From Pantoea sp. RIT-PI-b (GTDB lineage Bacteria > Pseudomonadota > Gammaproteobacteria > Enterobacterales > Enterobacteriaceae), in assembly GCF_001187905.1 (NCBI RefSeq), contig NZ_LGIS01000033.1, positions 434,001 through 498,000 on the forward strand: a stretch of DNA of 64,000 nt. The letters are read 5' to 3'. Positions 1 through 8,913 of this stretch are shown piece after piece. Made by a program: the position numbers and the translations under genes. Each line of letters opens with the position of its first letter. Within the stretch, counting starts at the first letter, position 1. The notes under the pieces were generated by a model. It worked only from the letters and a program-made list of their open reading frames with translations. It made no database searches and was not told the DNA's origin.

Positions 1-2
1 GT

Positions 3-1334
3 TCACAAACCAAGTTGCGCCGTGGTTATAACACCGCGCCGGATTGGGCTTACAACAACAAAGAGAACAAAAAAGTCTTTGTTAACCTGCAGCAGAACTT
101 CGATAACGGCTGGAACATCACGCTTAACGGCACGCACAACGAAATGTTCCTCGACAGTAAACAGCTGTATATCGATGGCTTCTTCGATAAAACCACCGGT
201 GCGGGATCCTCTTCTTACGCCGGCTATCCGGTGATCGGCGGTACGGGTTACAACACCGGCAAGCGTAAAGTGGATGCGGTGGATGCGTTCGCCAGCGGCC
301 CTTACGAATTGTTGGGCCGTCAACATGAGTTGATGATCGGCGTTAACTACAGCCGTCAGGACAATAAGTACTTTAGTTCGTGGGAGAACATCTCCTCAGA
401 GCAGTTGGGTAACTTCAACGACTACAACGGCGATTATCCAGAGTCCAACTGGAATCCACGTGAACCGGCATCAGATACCCAGCTGGTGCGCCAGAAATCT
501 GCCTATCTGGCTACGCGCATTTCACTGGCCGATCCGCTACATGTGATTCTCGGTGCACGCTATACCAACTGGAATCGTCAGACGCTGAATGCCGAGATGG
601 AGAAGAACAACATCACACCTTATGGTGGCGTGATCTGGGACTTCTATGACAACTGGTCAGCGTATGCCAGCTACACCTCGGTATTCCAGCCGCAGGATTA
701 TCAGGATGCTTCAGGTGCTTACCTGGCGCCGGTGATTGGCAAGAATTACGAAGCGGGCGTGAAATCAGACTGGTTTAACAGCCGCCTGACCACCTCTGTT
801 TCGGTGTTCCGTACCGAGCTGGATAACGTGGGTGAAGCAACCGGTCAAACTAACCCTGAAACCGGCAATGCGATTTATGTTGGTAAAAAAGGCGTTGTGA
901 GTCGTGGCGTAGAGTTCGAAGTGAACGGCGCAGTCACCGATAACTTACAAATGACCTTCGGTGGTACCAGCTATGTGGCGGAAGATGCGAATGGCGATCG
1001 TTACAACTCCAATCTGCCGCGCACCTCATTCAATCTGTTCACCAGCTATCGCTTGCCGATGCTGGATCAGCTGACCTTGGGCGGCGGTGCAACCTGGCAG
1101 TCGAAAACCTACGGCGATATCGGCGGACCAGACGGCAACGGTACCTGGCGTGCACGTCAGGGCAGCTACACGGTGGTGGATCTGTTCGCACGCTACGACG
1201 TAACCAAAAACGTCTCGCTGCAGGCAAATATCAACAACCTGTTCGACAAAGAGTACGACACCAACGTGAGTAACGGCGGCATCGTTTACGGCGATCCACG
1301 TAACTTCTCCGTCTCCGCGACCTATCGTTTCTGA
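3..1334 (+). CDS. TonB-dependent siderophore receptor, C-terminal part
   Basis: This is the 3' part of an outer-membrane receptor gene; the reading frame is open to the left window edge, so the signal peptide, plug domain and first barrel strands are missing. The visible ~443 residues are alternating amphipathic beta strands. They include the barrel phrases VILGARYTNW, WSAYASYTSVFQPQ and GKNYEAGVKSDWFNSRL, then NINNLFDKEY and a terminal ...SATYRF ending in the aromatic residue recognised by the Bam machinery. These are typical of ferric-siderophore receptors of the FhuE/FpvA/FoxA group, which import hydroxamate-type iron chelates with TonB-ExbBD energy. The ending YGDPRNFSVSATYRF favours an FhuE-like hydroxamate receptor, but the exact siderophore cannot be read from this part. 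The gene is followed by a REP palindrome and then by convergent genes. Confidence 0.9.
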   Translation, partial: SQTKLRRGYNTAPDWAYNNKENKKVFVNLQQNFDNGWNITLNGTHNEMFLDSKQLYIDGFFDKTTGAGSSSYAGYPVIGGTGYNTGKRKVDAVDAFASGPYELLGRQHELMIGVNYSRQDNKYFSSWENISSEQLGNFNDYNGDYPESNWNPREPASDTQLVRQKSAYLATRISLADPLHVILGARYTNWNRQTLNAEMEKNNITPYGGVIWDFYDNWSAYASYTSVFQPQDYQDASGAYLAPVIGKNYEAGVKSDWFNSRLTTSVSVFRTELDNVGEATGQTNPETGNAIYVGKKGVVSRGVEFEVNGAVTDNLQMTFGGTSYVAEDANGDRYNSNLPRTSFNLFTSYRLPMLDQLTLGGGATWQSKTYGDIGGPDGNGTWRARQGSYTVVDLFARYDVTKNVSLQANINNLFDKEYDTNVSNGGIVYGDPRNFSVSATYRF

Positions 1335-1342
1335 TGTTTTTT

Positions 1343-1366
1343 GTAGGGTCGCCATTCATGGCGACC
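1343..1366 (+). repeat. REP-like palindrome, class A (GTAG head)
   Basis: A GTAG tetranucleotide is followed by the palindrome GGTCGCCAT/ATGGCGACC, placed between the receptor stop codon and the convergent M20 gene. The same sequence recurs at about 7518, 7561, 19085, 34455 (split), 40812, 40855 and, without the head, 49445. Confidence 0.8.
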
Positions 1367-1370
1367 TTCC

Positions 1371-2489
1371 TTAAAACCTCATCCATTCTGCAATAATCTG
1401 TCCATACAGCTGCTCGGCTTCCCCCAATTTACTCACCAAACAATACTCATCGGTTTGATGTGCCATTGTTGGTTCGCCCGGACCTAAAATGATACACGGC
1501 GGATTACCCAGCGCGGGCAGCAGCAACGACGCATCGGTGAAGTAGGGCACCACGCGCGCTTCGAGAGGCTGGTCGAAAAACGCCTGACACAACCCATAGA
1601 TCGACTGAATCCAGCGATTCTCTTCGCAACTCAGCACCGCAGGCAGATCAACCAGGGTGGTGATATGCACCGCTTCGCCCAATAACTCGCTCAGCTGCTG
1701 GCGAATCGTCGCGTGCTGCAGATTCGGCGCGCTGCGGATATCGACATCAAAAGCCGTGCGGTCCGGTACCGAATTGATATTCAAGCCGCCCTGAATCCGC
1801 CCGACATTGAGCGTCGGCTGCTTCATCAACGGATGTGGCGCGCCGGGAGAAAAGTGGCGGATCTTACCGAGCGCATCGGCGGCGAGATAGATGGCGTTAA
1901 TCCCCAGCTCCGGCATCGCGCCATGGGCGGTTTTTCCGCGCGTCTCACAGCGCAGCCACAACGCGCCTTTATGGCCAATCACCGGGTAATTAGCGGTGGG
2001 TTCGCCCACGATTAGCGCGCCGATCTCCGGCAACGATCCCGCCTCAATCAGCGCCTGCGCGCCATTGCAGCCGGTCTCTTCGCCGCCGGTAATCATCAGC
2101 ACCACGCCGCGCCCGGCACAAATTGCCTCCTGGTGCTGAACACAGGCGAGGGCAAAGGCCGCTATTGCCGCTTTCATATCGCTCGAACCGCGCCCATAAA
2201 GCCGGTCTTCACAAATCTCAGAACCAAAAGGATTATGCTGCCACGGCTGATTGCCGAGCGGCACAGTGTCCAGATGTCCGGTAAACGCCAGCGGTTTGCC
2301 TGGCGTTTGGCCGCGCAGCTGCGCCACGATGTTGCTGCGGCCTTCACCAAACGATGACAGCTGCACCTCAAAACCCTGCTCACTTAGCCACGCGGCAAAA
2401 AATGTCATGCAGGCCGCTTCGTTACCCGGCGGATTAATGGTGTCAAAGCCGAGCAATTGCTGCGCAAGTTCCAGCGAAGCGGGGCGCAT
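1371..2489 (-). CDS. M20 family metallohydrolase (ArgE/DapE-type deacylase)
   Basis: This 372-residue protein is a zinc-dependent M20 peptidase/deacylase of the ArgE/DapE/CPG2 type, likely cytoplasmic because no signal peptide is present. The metal and catalytic landmarks are in order: FTGHLDTVP (His and Asp of the first zinc site), YGRGSSDMKAA (bridging Asp), TGGEETGCNGA (catalytic Glu pair), IVGEPT, and a C-terminal GPGEPTMAHQTDEY (His ligand). The dimerisation-domain phrase GKTAHGAMPELGINA is also present. It is the last gene of a leftward operon (ATPase, permease, phosphotriesterase-like, amidotransferase-like, M20) and abuts its upstream neighbour with a 1-bp overlap. It probably removes an acyl group from an imported amide, but the substrate is not evident. 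Confidence 0.9.
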   Translation of the reverse strand: MRPASLELAQQLLGFDTINPPGNEAACMTFFAAWLSEQGFEVQLSSFGEGRSNIVAQLRGQTPGKPLAFTGHLDTVPLGNQPWQHNPFGSEICEDRLYGRGSSDMKAAIAAFALACVQHQEAICAGRGVVLMITGGEETGCNGAQALIEAGSLPEIGALIVGEPTANYPVIGHKGALWLRCETRGKTAHGAMPELGINAIYLAADALGKIRHFSPGAPHPLMKQPTLNVGRIQGGLNINSVPDRTAFDVDIRSAPNLQHATIRQQLSELLGEAVHITTLVDLPAVLSCEENRWIQSIYGLCQAFFDQPLEARVVPYFTDASLLLPALGNPPCIILGPGEPTMAHQTDEYCLVSKLGEAEQLYGQIIAEWMRF

Positions 2490-3244
2490 CAGGCGCGCTC
2501 CGTGAGCCAGTCAAAGCAGTTAATCCACAGCTGGCGATAGCCCGGCCATTGGGTAAATTCCTCCGGCAGCCAGTGCGCCGACATATCGCTGGTCCACACC
2601 AGCGAGCGACCTTTTTGATATTCACGCACCGCTAATAGAGGATGCGTGGTACCCGCGACGGTCGCCAGCAGCGTGCCTTCGGGCTGCATTTCAACTTCGT
2701 TATAGCCCAGCATCCACGGCCACTCGCCGGATATGTGGTTAAAAATCGCGTGCGATTGCGTCAGCTCCAGCGTCGAGCCTTCCGGCGTTTCAATGCGGTC
2801 ATCCCAGGCGAGGCAGCGCACCGGCAGAACTTTTTCCACCAGCGTGTTACGAAAGCGCGCGCCGCCATTGATGCCCTGAAAACTGAAATAGCCCCCAATC
2901 ATCATCAGGCTGCCGCCTGCGGCCACGTAATCATGAATCAACGTCAAGCGGTTGGCGGTGCGCCGGCTTTTTAGCCAGGTATCGGGATGCAGCAACAGCG
3001 TATTGGCACCAATATCCGACAGAATAATCACATCCCACTGCTGCAGCCCTTCAAGCGTGAGCGGGAAATCGGTGGCGGCGGCATGCGCTGGCATATGCGT
3101 GACGGCGTAATCGCTATCCTTTAATGCCGCCATAAAGTCGCTGGCGCCAGTGTGCCAGGTAGCGGTGGCAAACTGGTCAAAGCCTTTAATATGGTTCGAG
3201 GTGCTGGTCCAGGATTCGCCCACCAGTAACACGTTCTTCTGCAT
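2489..3244 (-). CDS. Putative glutamine-amidotransferase-like (ThuA/GATase1-like) protein
   Basis: This 251-residue protein has an alpha/beta flavodoxin-like fold of the class I glutamine amidotransferase-like superfamily. It begins MQKNVLLVGESWTSTSNHIKGFD. It has a central QWDVIILSDIGANTLLLHP strand-helix unit and GGSLMMIGGYFSFQGINGG, where the nucleophile elbow would lie. No clear GCxG nucleophile cysteine is visible, so a true glutaminase activity is doubtful. Homologues annotated as putative glutamine amidotransferase often sit beside sugar transport and hydrolase genes, as here. The gene is between the M20 hydrolase (1-bp overlap) and the phosphotriesterase-like gene (12-bp gap), so it is almost certainly co-transcribed. 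Function in the pathway is unknown. Confidence 0.75.
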   Translation of the reverse strand: MQKNVLLVGESWTSTSNHIKGFDQFATATWHTGASDFMAALKDSDYAVTHMPAHAAATDFPLTLEGLQQWDVIILSDIGANTLLLHPDTWLKSRRTANRLTLIHDYVAAGGSLMMIGGYFSFQGINGGARFRNTLVEKVLPVRCLAWDDRIETPEGSTLELTQSHAIFNHISGEWPWMLGYNEVEMQPEGTLLATVAGTTHPLLAVREYQKGRSLVWTSDMSAHWLPEEFTQWPGYRQLWINCFDWLTERA

Positions 3245-3256
3245 GATATTTTCCTT

Positions 3257-4336
3257 TTACCCACCAAATACGCGCTGCGGGTTAGCAATCATTAAGGTTT
3301 CGAGTTGTTCGCCGCTGACGCCGTGACGTTTCAGGCGCGGGACAAAATGTTTGAGGATGTAGCCATAGCCGTGGCCACCAAAACGCGTCAGCATGGTTTT
3401 CAGGAACACATCCTGCGACAGCAAAATCTGCTGGATGTAGCCGTCGTCGATCAATTCGCAGATGGCGCGCGCGTTCTCTTCATCGGAAGGCGATTGCACG
3501 GATTCATCGGCGTAGTAATAACTCATGCCGATCATGTCATATTCGAGAAACACGCCGCGATCGGCCAGTTCACGCTGATAGGTTTTATCGGCAAAGCTGG
3601 GGTTCATATGGCACAGCACGGTATGACGCAGGTCGGCGCCTTCCTGCTGCAAAATATCCAGCACCTTATGTCCTAAGCGCTCCCAACCCGGAAGATGCAC
3701 CTGAATCGGCACGCCGGTTGCGGCACTGGCGCGTCCGGCCGCGCGCAACGACTTCTCTTCATCGGCGGTAAAGCGGCTGGAGATGCCGATCTCACCAATC
3801 AGTCCGGCAATCACCTCCGGTTTTTCCGCTGCGCCACCGAGGTCAAAGATCAAATTCTCGCTGAGCTGTTCAACGCTGATGCTTTTCACCCATTCGGGAT
3901 GTGACGGCTCAAGATAAAGCCCGGTGCCCATGACAATGTTGAGGCCGGTTAAGCGTGCGATGCGTTGCAAACCTTTCGGATCGCGGCCAATGCCGATATT
4001 GGTGGGATCGACGATGGTTTCTCCGCCCAGCGCGCGGTACTTCATCAACTCTTCAATCGCCAGATCGACGTCAAACAGTTGGCAGTTATCGCGGCTCATC
4101 AACGGGTTCATGTTGAGTTCGCCGAGGTTCTCCATCTTGACTGGCATCTCGGCGATATGCCGATCGCTGCAACAGCAGGGCGGCACCCATTTACCGGACG
4201 CATCGAGCAGAATATGTTCGTGCATCAAGGTCACGCCCATCTCGGCCAGCGGTAGCGGTCCTAACACCGTCATCACGTAGCCACTGGTAACGCCAAGCGG
4301 TAACGGATCCGCATGACGGAAAATCGATCCTTTCAT
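3257..4336 (-). CDS. Phosphotriesterase-family metallohydrolase (Php-like)
   Basis: This 359-residue TIM-barrel hydrolase belongs to the phosphotriesterase (PF02126) family of the amidohydrolase superfamily. Metal-site motifs appear in order: the HEH of strand 1 (LMHEHILLDASG), VDPTNIGIGRD, the bridging residue in IAGLIGEIGISS, IQVHLPGWE, VLCHMNPSF and the strand-8 aspartate in ILLSQDVF. The bridging ligand is Glu rather than a carboxylated Lys, as in E. coli Php, so this is a Php/lactonase-like member rather than a pesticide-degrading PTE. It probably opens a lactone or cleaves an ester derived from the imported sugar-like compound. A cysteine triplet in WVPPCCCSD (near residue 53) is unusual. 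The gene lies 3 bp downstream of the permease. Confidence 0.9.
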   Translation of the reverse strand: MKGSIFRHADPLPLGVTSGYVMTVLGPLPLAEMGVTLMHEHILLDASGKWVPPCCCSDRHIAEMPVKMENLGELNMNPLMSRDNCQLFDVDLAIEELMKYRALGGETIVDPTNIGIGRDPKGLQRIARLTGLNIVMGTGLYLEPSHPEWVKSISVEQLSENLIFDLGGAAEKPEVIAGLIGEIGISSRFTADEEKSLRAAGRASAATGVPIQVHLPGWERLGHKVLDILQQEGADLRHTVLCHMNPSFADKTYQRELADRGVFLEYDMIGMSYYYADESVQSPSDEENARAICELIDDGYIQQILLSQDVFLKTMLTRFGGHGYGYILKHFVPRLKRHGVSGEQLETLMIANPQRVFGG

Positions 4337-4339
4337 GGG

Positions 4340-5350
4340 CTATCCTTTTGCCGGCGCGCGGGTGGGGTTGAGAATGCGGGTGTTAAGCCAGATAGCGAGC
4401 AGAATGATGGTGCCAGTGGCAATTTGCGTATAGAACGGCGAGATGTGCGACAGAATCAGCCCGTTCTGGATGATGGCAATCGACAGCGCGCCCAGCAGCG
4501 TGCCGATAATGGTACCGAAGCCGCCAAACAGGCTGGTGCTGCCCAGTACCACGGCGGCAATCACCTGCAACTCAAAGCCTTCGCCCTGATTGGACGAGCC
4601 GCTGCCCAGACGCGCAGTGATAATCATGCCCGCCAGCGCCGCTGCCATGCCGCTGATAATGTAGACCTTCATGGTCACCGCTTTGGTATTAATACCGCTG
4701 CGGCGTGCGCCTTCGGCATTGGATCCAATCGCCGTAACGTAGCGACCAAAGCGCATATGGTTCAGGACAACGTGCCCGGCAAACAGCACCAGAATACCAA
4801 TCAGCGCGGGCATGGGAATGCCGAGCACCCACGCGCGGCCCATTAGGGTAAACAAACTGTCTGCTGGCACCGGAATGGAGTAGCCCTGAGTGACCAGCAG
4901 CGCGATCCCGCGTACTACCGCTAGCGTGGCTAAGGTGACGATAAACGCCGGAATCCCCTCAAAGGCGATAAAGAAGCCGTTGATGGCGCCGACGACACCG
5001 CCGAGCAGCAATCCGCCAATCAGCACCACCGGCCACGGCAATCCCCAATTATTCAATGCGATAGCCGAAAGCGCGCCGACTAAAGCCAGCGTTGAACCCA
5101 CCGACAAATCAATGCCGCCGGTGGTGATCACCAGCGTCATCGCGGTGGCGACAATCAGCAGCGGCGCGCTTTGCCGAATGATATTCAGCCAGTTAGTGCT
5201 GGTGAGAAAGTTACTGGTGATCAGCGAGAACACCACGCAGCAAAAGATGAAAAACAGCGCAATGCTCACCACGCCCGAGTGGTTGTGCAACAGGCGACGC
5301 GGCAGCGAATGCTGGATCATGCGCGAACTGCTTAAATTCATGATGCTCAT
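4340..5350 (-). CDS. ABC transporter permease, ribose/RbsC type
   Basis: This is an inner-membrane permease of 336 residues of the BPD_transp_2 (RbsC/FrcC) family, with about 8-10 hydrophobic segments. Diagnostic phrases are VITTGGIDLSVGSTLALVGAL near residue 78, GAINGFFIAFEGIPAFIVTLA, and the ATPase-contact region AIGSNAEGARRSGINTKAVTMKVY, followed by AAVVLGSTSLFGGFGTIIGT. It would form the membrane channel for the ATPase encoded immediately upstream (9-bp gap). The binding protein is not in this operon; the nearest unpaired one starts at 7959. Two in-frame ATG codons near the N-terminus (MSIMNLSS) leave the start uncertain by three residues. Confidence 0.93.
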   Translation of the reverse strand: MSIMNLSSSRMIQHSLPRRLLHNHSGVVSIALFFIFCCVVFSLITSNFLTSTNWLNIIRQSAPLLIVATAMTLVITTGGIDLSVGSTLALVGALSAIALNNWGLPWPVVLIGGLLLGGVVGAINGFFIAFEGIPAFIVTLATLAVVRGIALLVTQGYSIPVPADSLFTLMGRAWVLGIPMPALIGILVLFAGHVVLNHMRFGRYVTAIGSNAEGARRSGINTKAVTMKVYIISGMAAALAGMIITARLGSGSSNQGEGFELQVIAAVVLGSTSLFGGFGTIIGTLLGALSIAIIQNGLILSHISPFYTQIATGTIILLAIWLNTRILNPTRAPAKG

Positions 5351-5359
5351 CCCGTTACC

Positions 5360-6142
5360 TCAGTGTGCCGCCGCAGAGTGAGCCGTAAATTTCTCACCCA
5401 CGATCAAATTAACGATATCGCTCAGGCTGGTATCCGCCACGCGGCGCTCCGCCACATTGGTACCTTCGTACATCACCATGATGCGATCGCACACCAGGAA
5501 CAGATCCTGCAGGCGATGGGTAATGAGGATGACGCTGACACCGCGCGCGGAGACGCGCCGAATCAGCGCCAGCACCGCTTCCACTTCCGCCACGGCGAGT
5601 GCAGCGGTCGGTTCATCCATGATCAGCACTTTGGGATCAAAAGCCGCTGCGCGGGCAATGGCGATTGCCTGACGCTGACCGCCGGACAAATTACGCACCA
5701 GCAAGCGCGTGTCCGGAATCGATATGCCTAAACCTTGCAGCATTTCGCGCGCATCGGCGTGCATTTTGGCCTGATCGAGAAAGGGAATCCCCAGCACGCT
5801 TTTCATCGGTTCGCGGCCCATAAAAAGATTGCCTGCGACATCAACGGTGTCGCATAGCGATAAATCCTGGTAGACCATTTCGATGTGGCAGCGGCGCGAA
5901 TCGGCAGGATTAGTGAAGTGCTGCTGCTCGCCATCAATGCGAATGGTGCCGCTGGTGGGCACCACCGCGCCGGAAAGCACTTTGGTGAGCGTCGATTTTC
6001 CGGCGCCGTTATCGCCTACTAATCCCAACACTTCACCCGGTGCCAGTTGCAGATTGACACCGCGCAGGGATCGTATCGAACCGTAAGTTTTGGTGATGTT
6101 AATCATCTCTACCCGAGCGGGGGTAGCGTGTGGCTGCTGCAT
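5360..6142 (-). CDS. ABC transporter ATP-binding protein, FrcA type (single nucleotide-binding domain)
   Basis: This is the 260-residue ATPase of a sugar-type importer. Walker A is GDNGAGKSTL near residue 43, the signature is LSGGQRQAIAIARA, and Walker B is VLIMDEPTAAL, followed by the switch histidine in ILITHRLQDLF. It contains only one nucleotide-binding domain, unlike the ~500-residue duplicated RbsA, so it resembles FrcA and must work as a dimer. A GGGAG Shine-Dalgarno lies 7 bases before the ATG. It is the first gene of the leftward operon, preceded by two LacI-type operators, so expression is probably controlled by the adjacent LacI protein. Confidence 0.93.
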   Translation of the reverse strand: MQQPHATPARVEMINITKTYGSIRSLRGVNLQLAPGEVLGLVGDNGAGKSTLTKVLSGAVVPTSGTIRIDGEQQHFTNPADSRRCHIEMVYQDLSLCDTVDVAGNLFMGREPMKSVLGIPFLDQAKMHADAREMLQGLGISIPDTRLLVRNLSGGQRQAIAIARAAAFDPKVLIMDEPTAALAVAEVEAVLALIRRVSARGVSVILITHRLQDLFLVCDRIMVMYEGTNVAERRVADTSLSDIVNLIVGEKFTAHSAAAH

Positions 6143-6219
6143 CTGAACACTCCCAATTTGTTGCCGGGAAAATTGCCTGCCAGCGCGAAAATGCGTTATC
6201 TGACACGATTTACCCTCTA

Positions 6220-6233
6220 GTAAACCGGTTTAC
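6220..6233. promoter_or_regulatory. LacI-family operator, site 1
   Basis: Perfect 14-bp palindrome GTAAACCGGTTTAC, 77 bp upstream of the ATPase start. It has the central CG pair expected for LacI/GalR regulators. It lies in the 335-bp gap 6143-6477 between the operon and the LacI gene; apart from this site and site 2 the gap is AT-rich and shows nothing else clear. Confidence 0.85.
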
Positions 6234-6392
6234 CTGCCAGATAGAACACAGTCCAACGCTTACAGGGCAACACGTCTCAACGATATTTGTTTGCCGCTGA
6301 GATCGTTGCAGGTTCTGTGCCAGGTTAGAATTTAGCCATTTTGGCATTAAATAAAATAGTGATGAATCAATGAATTAAAAAATAAGCGTTAA

Positions 6393-6406
6393 GTAAACCG
6401 GTTTAC
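6393..6406. promoter_or_regulatory. LacI-family operator, site 2
   Basis: Second identical GTAAACCGGTTTAC palindrome, 173 bp centre to centre from site 1 and 72 bp beyond the stop codon of the LacI gene. Two identical sites flanking the promoter region suggest repression by DNA looping; this is inference. Confidence 0.85.
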
Positions 6407-6477
6407 CTCGCGACCGATTGAGGTACCGCGTTGATCATCTTTTGCGCCAAAGCTGTGCAATTTAGCGCCATTTTGGG

Positions 6478-7494
6478 TCAGGGTTGCTGAATTTGGATCG
6501 AATCTCGGCCAATCCATTCCACCGGCAGGCGCGTTTCGAGCGGGATATTGGTTTCGTTATTGAGCAGGCGCAGCATGATATCCACTGCGGTGTAACCCAG
6601 CTCCCGCGCGGGTTGGCGGATGGTTGAGATGCGTGGCTGGGTGAGGTCGGTGTAGTTGGCGTCATCAAAGCCAACCAGCGAAAGGGCGGACGGTGCCTGC
6701 AATCCACTGGCGCGTAAACCGTCCAGCAATCCCAATACCAGATAATCGCTGGCGGCAAATACGGCAGAAGGACGCTGCGGCTGGCTGAATAGCCGTTGCA
6801 AGGCTTGCTGGCCGAACTCGCGCTCATAGTTGCCATACATTACCCATTCGGCTGGCACCGGCAAACCGGCCTGCTTCATGGCGGTGCAGTAACCTAAATA
6901 GCGCTCACGTACGCTCATCAACTGCTCGGGCCCACCGATGAAAGCGATGTGGCGATGTCCGGCGGCGATCAGCTGTTCAGTGGCGATACGCCCGCCTTGC
7001 ACGTTGTCGGCAAATACTTTGGGGACGCTGCTGCCGGGAATGTCTTCATCGAGCAACACAATATGCTGGTGGCGCTGAATCTCTTTGCGCAACAGGCCGT
7101 TATCCGGTCGGTTGGTGGTAAACAGCAGACCATCAACCTGACGCGTATCCAGCCAGCGAATAAACTGCGCTTCTTTGTCAGGATTGTTGCGGGTAATACA
7201 CAGCACCAAACTGTAACCGCGCGCCGACGCTGCTTCTTCAGCGGCATCGGCCAGTTCTGCGAAGAAGGAGTTGGTGATATCGGGCAGCACCAAACCGAGC
7301 GTTTCGCTGCCGCCTTTACTCAGACGGCGCGCCAGGCTGTTGCCGCGATAATCGAGCTGGGTGATTGCCGCTTCAATGCGGTCAATCGTCTCCTGCGGCA
7401 AGACAATGCTGTGGTTCAAATAGCGCGACACCGTGGCTTTAGAAAGCCCAGCTCGCTTTGCCACGTCGGATAACAACACGCGTTTTGTACTCAT
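6478..7494 (-). CDS. LacI/GalR family transcriptional repressor
   Basis: This ~338-residue repressor has an N-terminal helix-turn-helix (LLSDVAKRAGLSKATVSRYL) followed by the hinge and a periplasmic-binding-protein-like effector domain (LGLVLPDITNSFFAELADAAE, then HIAFIGGPEQLMSVRERYLGY and VGFDDANYTDLTQPRISTIRQP). Such proteins bind a sugar-like inducer and release palindromic operators; two matching sites lie just downstream toward the transport operon. I chose the second ATG (MSTKRVLL). The first, four codons upstream, has no Shine-Dalgarno, whereas GAGG precedes the second, although closely. It is read leftward, separated from the binding-protein gene by a 450-bp divergent region. Confidence 0.9.
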   Translation of the reverse strand: MSTKRVLLSDVAKRAGLSKATVSRYLNHSIVLPQETIDRIEAAITQLDYRGNSLARRLSKGGSETLGLVLPDITNSFFAELADAAEEAASARGYSLVLCITRNNPDKEAQFIRWLDTRQVDGLLFTTNRPDNGLLRKEIQRHQHIVLLDEDIPGSSVPKVFADNVQGGRIATEQLIAAGHRHIAFIGGPEQLMSVRERYLGYCTAMKQAGLPVPAEWVMYGNYEREFGQQALQRLFSQPQRPSAVFAASDYLVLGLLDGLRASGLQAPSALSLVGFDDANYTDLTQPRISTIRQPARELGYTAVDIMLRLLNNETNIPLETRLPVEWIGRDSIQIQQP

Positions 7495-7517
7495 TTTCCT
7501 CGCCATACTGATTTTTC

Positions 7518-7584
7518 GGTCATCATGAATGACGACCCTACAAAAACGCGCCGAACAATTGTAGGGTCGCCGTTTATGGCGACC
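7518..7584. repeat. REP class A pair in inverted orientation (BIME-like)
   Basis: Two class-A palindromes face each other: one ends in CCCTAC at 7518-7541 and the other begins GTAGGGTCGCC at 7561-7584, with a 19-bp spacer. The pair lies in the 452-bp gap between the LacI gene and the binding-protein gene. The rest of that gap (7585-7958) is AT-rich, with a TTGACA at about 7704 as a possible -35 element; I see no gene there. Confidence 0.75.
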
Positions 7585-7958
7585 TCACAATAACGCGCGG
7601 AGTCGCAAGAGGATGCGTTTTTATCCACACAGATATCTGTAACACAGTTAAGCGCGGCTGATACAGCGCTTTCCCTGGTGCATTGGCGTATAAATAAACA
7701 CTTGACAAAAAAAGTCTCTCGACGAATTGTATGCACAGTTTACCGCAATACCGGGAATCCATTCCCAAACCGGCTTAAGTTATTTCATCAGGCATTCCTA
7801 ACGGATGGGTTGCCGAAAAACACTTAAGCAGGATGTTATAAAACACTGTAACTGTGCAGTGAATAAATCATTCCATCGATATTTGCCCGCCAAAAAATAA
7901 TCTCAGTGTCTTAACGCTGAGAAACGCTGATTATTGTTTATTCCCGACGAGGAACACC

Positions 7959-8909
7959 ATGATGTTATCTTTCACCGGAAAACTGCGTTCATTGGTTTTG
8001 GCAACAGGTCTATTTTCTGCGGGTGCTATTTTTACCCTGGCACAAGCCGCACCCACGTATGCCTTAGTACAAATTAATCAGCAGGCGCTGTTCTTTAATC
8101 TGATGAATCAGGGCGCGCAAGAGGCCGCCAAAGCCAGCGGTAAAGAATTGGTTATATTCAATGCCACTGATAATCCGGTTGCGCAGAATGATGCGATTGA
8201 AAACTATATTCAGCAAGGTGTGAAGGGTATTTTGGTGGATGCCATTGACGTCAACGGCATTATGCCAGCGATCAAAGAAGCCGCCGCTGCCAAAATTCCG
8301 GTGATTGCCATCGATGCCGTATTACCGGCGGGCCCCCAAGCGGCACAGGTTGGCGTAGATAATATGGAAGGCGGAAAAATCCTCGGCAAATATTTTGTCG
8401 ATTACGTGGCGAAAGAGATGGGCGGCAAAGCGCGTTTGGGTATTGTTGGCGCATTAAACTCGGCCATTCAGAACCAGCGTCAGAAAGGCTTTGAAGAGAC
8501 GATTAAAAGCAACAGCAAAATCACCGTCGCCGATGTAGTGGATGGCCAGAATATTCAGGACAACGCCATGACCGCAGCGGAAAACCTGATCACCGGCAAT
8601 CCAGATTTAACCGCGATTTATGCCACCGGTGAACCGGCGTTGCTCGGAGCGATTGCGGCGGTAGAAAACCAGGGTCGCCAGAAAGATATCAAAGTCTTTG
8701 GCTGGGATCTGACGGCTAAAGCCATCAGCGGCATTGATGGCGGCTACGTCACCGCCGTACTGCAGCAGGATCCGAAAAAGATGGGTGAAGAGGCATTGAA
8801 GGCACTCAATGCGCTCTCTGAAGGCAAAACGGTGAGCAAAACCATTCTGGTTCCGGCCACCGTGGTGACCAAAGCGAACGTCGACAGTTACCGTCCGCTC
8901 TTTAAGTAA
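7959..8909 (+). CDS. Sugar ABC transporter periplasmic binding protein, RbsB type
   Basis: This 316-residue exported binding protein of the Peripla_BP_4 (RbsB) family starts with a Sec signal peptide (SLVLATGLFSAGAIFTLAQA, cleavage expected after AQA). The mature part has the ribose-binding pattern: QQALFFNLMNQGAQEAAK, GVKGILVDAIDVNGIMPAI, AKIPVIAIDA, VGVDNMEGGKILG and KVFGWDLTAKAISGI. A GAGGA Shine-Dalgarno precedes the first ATG; a second ATG follows immediately. No ATPase or permease accompanies it directly, whereas the leftward operon (4340-6142) lacks a binding protein, so the two probably form one transporter under the intervening LacI regulator. The other importer nearby has its own binding protein. 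Confidence 0.93.
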   Translation: MMLSFTGKLRSLVLATGLFSAGAIFTLAQAAPTYALVQINQQALFFNLMNQGAQEAAKASGKELVIFNATDNPVAQNDAIENYIQQGVKGILVDAIDVNGIMPAIKEAAAAKIPVIAIDAVLPAGPQAAQVGVDNMEGGKILGKYFVDYVAKEMGGKARLGIVGALNSAIQNQRQKGFEETIKSNSKITVADVVDGQNIQDNAMTAAENLITGNPDLTAIYATGEPALLGAIAAVENQGRQKDIKVFGWDLTAKAISGIDGGYVTAVLQQDPKKMGEEALKALNALSEGKTVSKTILVPATVVTKANVDSYRPLFK

Positions 8910-8913
8910 CCGA

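Noticed and set aside
3305-4280. Open frames on the plus strand opposite the phosphotriesterase gene
   Set aside because: Antisense shadows of a well-supported gene, as are the many similar frames opposite other genes.
7491-7768. Overlapping open frames upstream of the LacI gene
   Set aside because: They run through the inverted REP pair and have no ribosome site or family.
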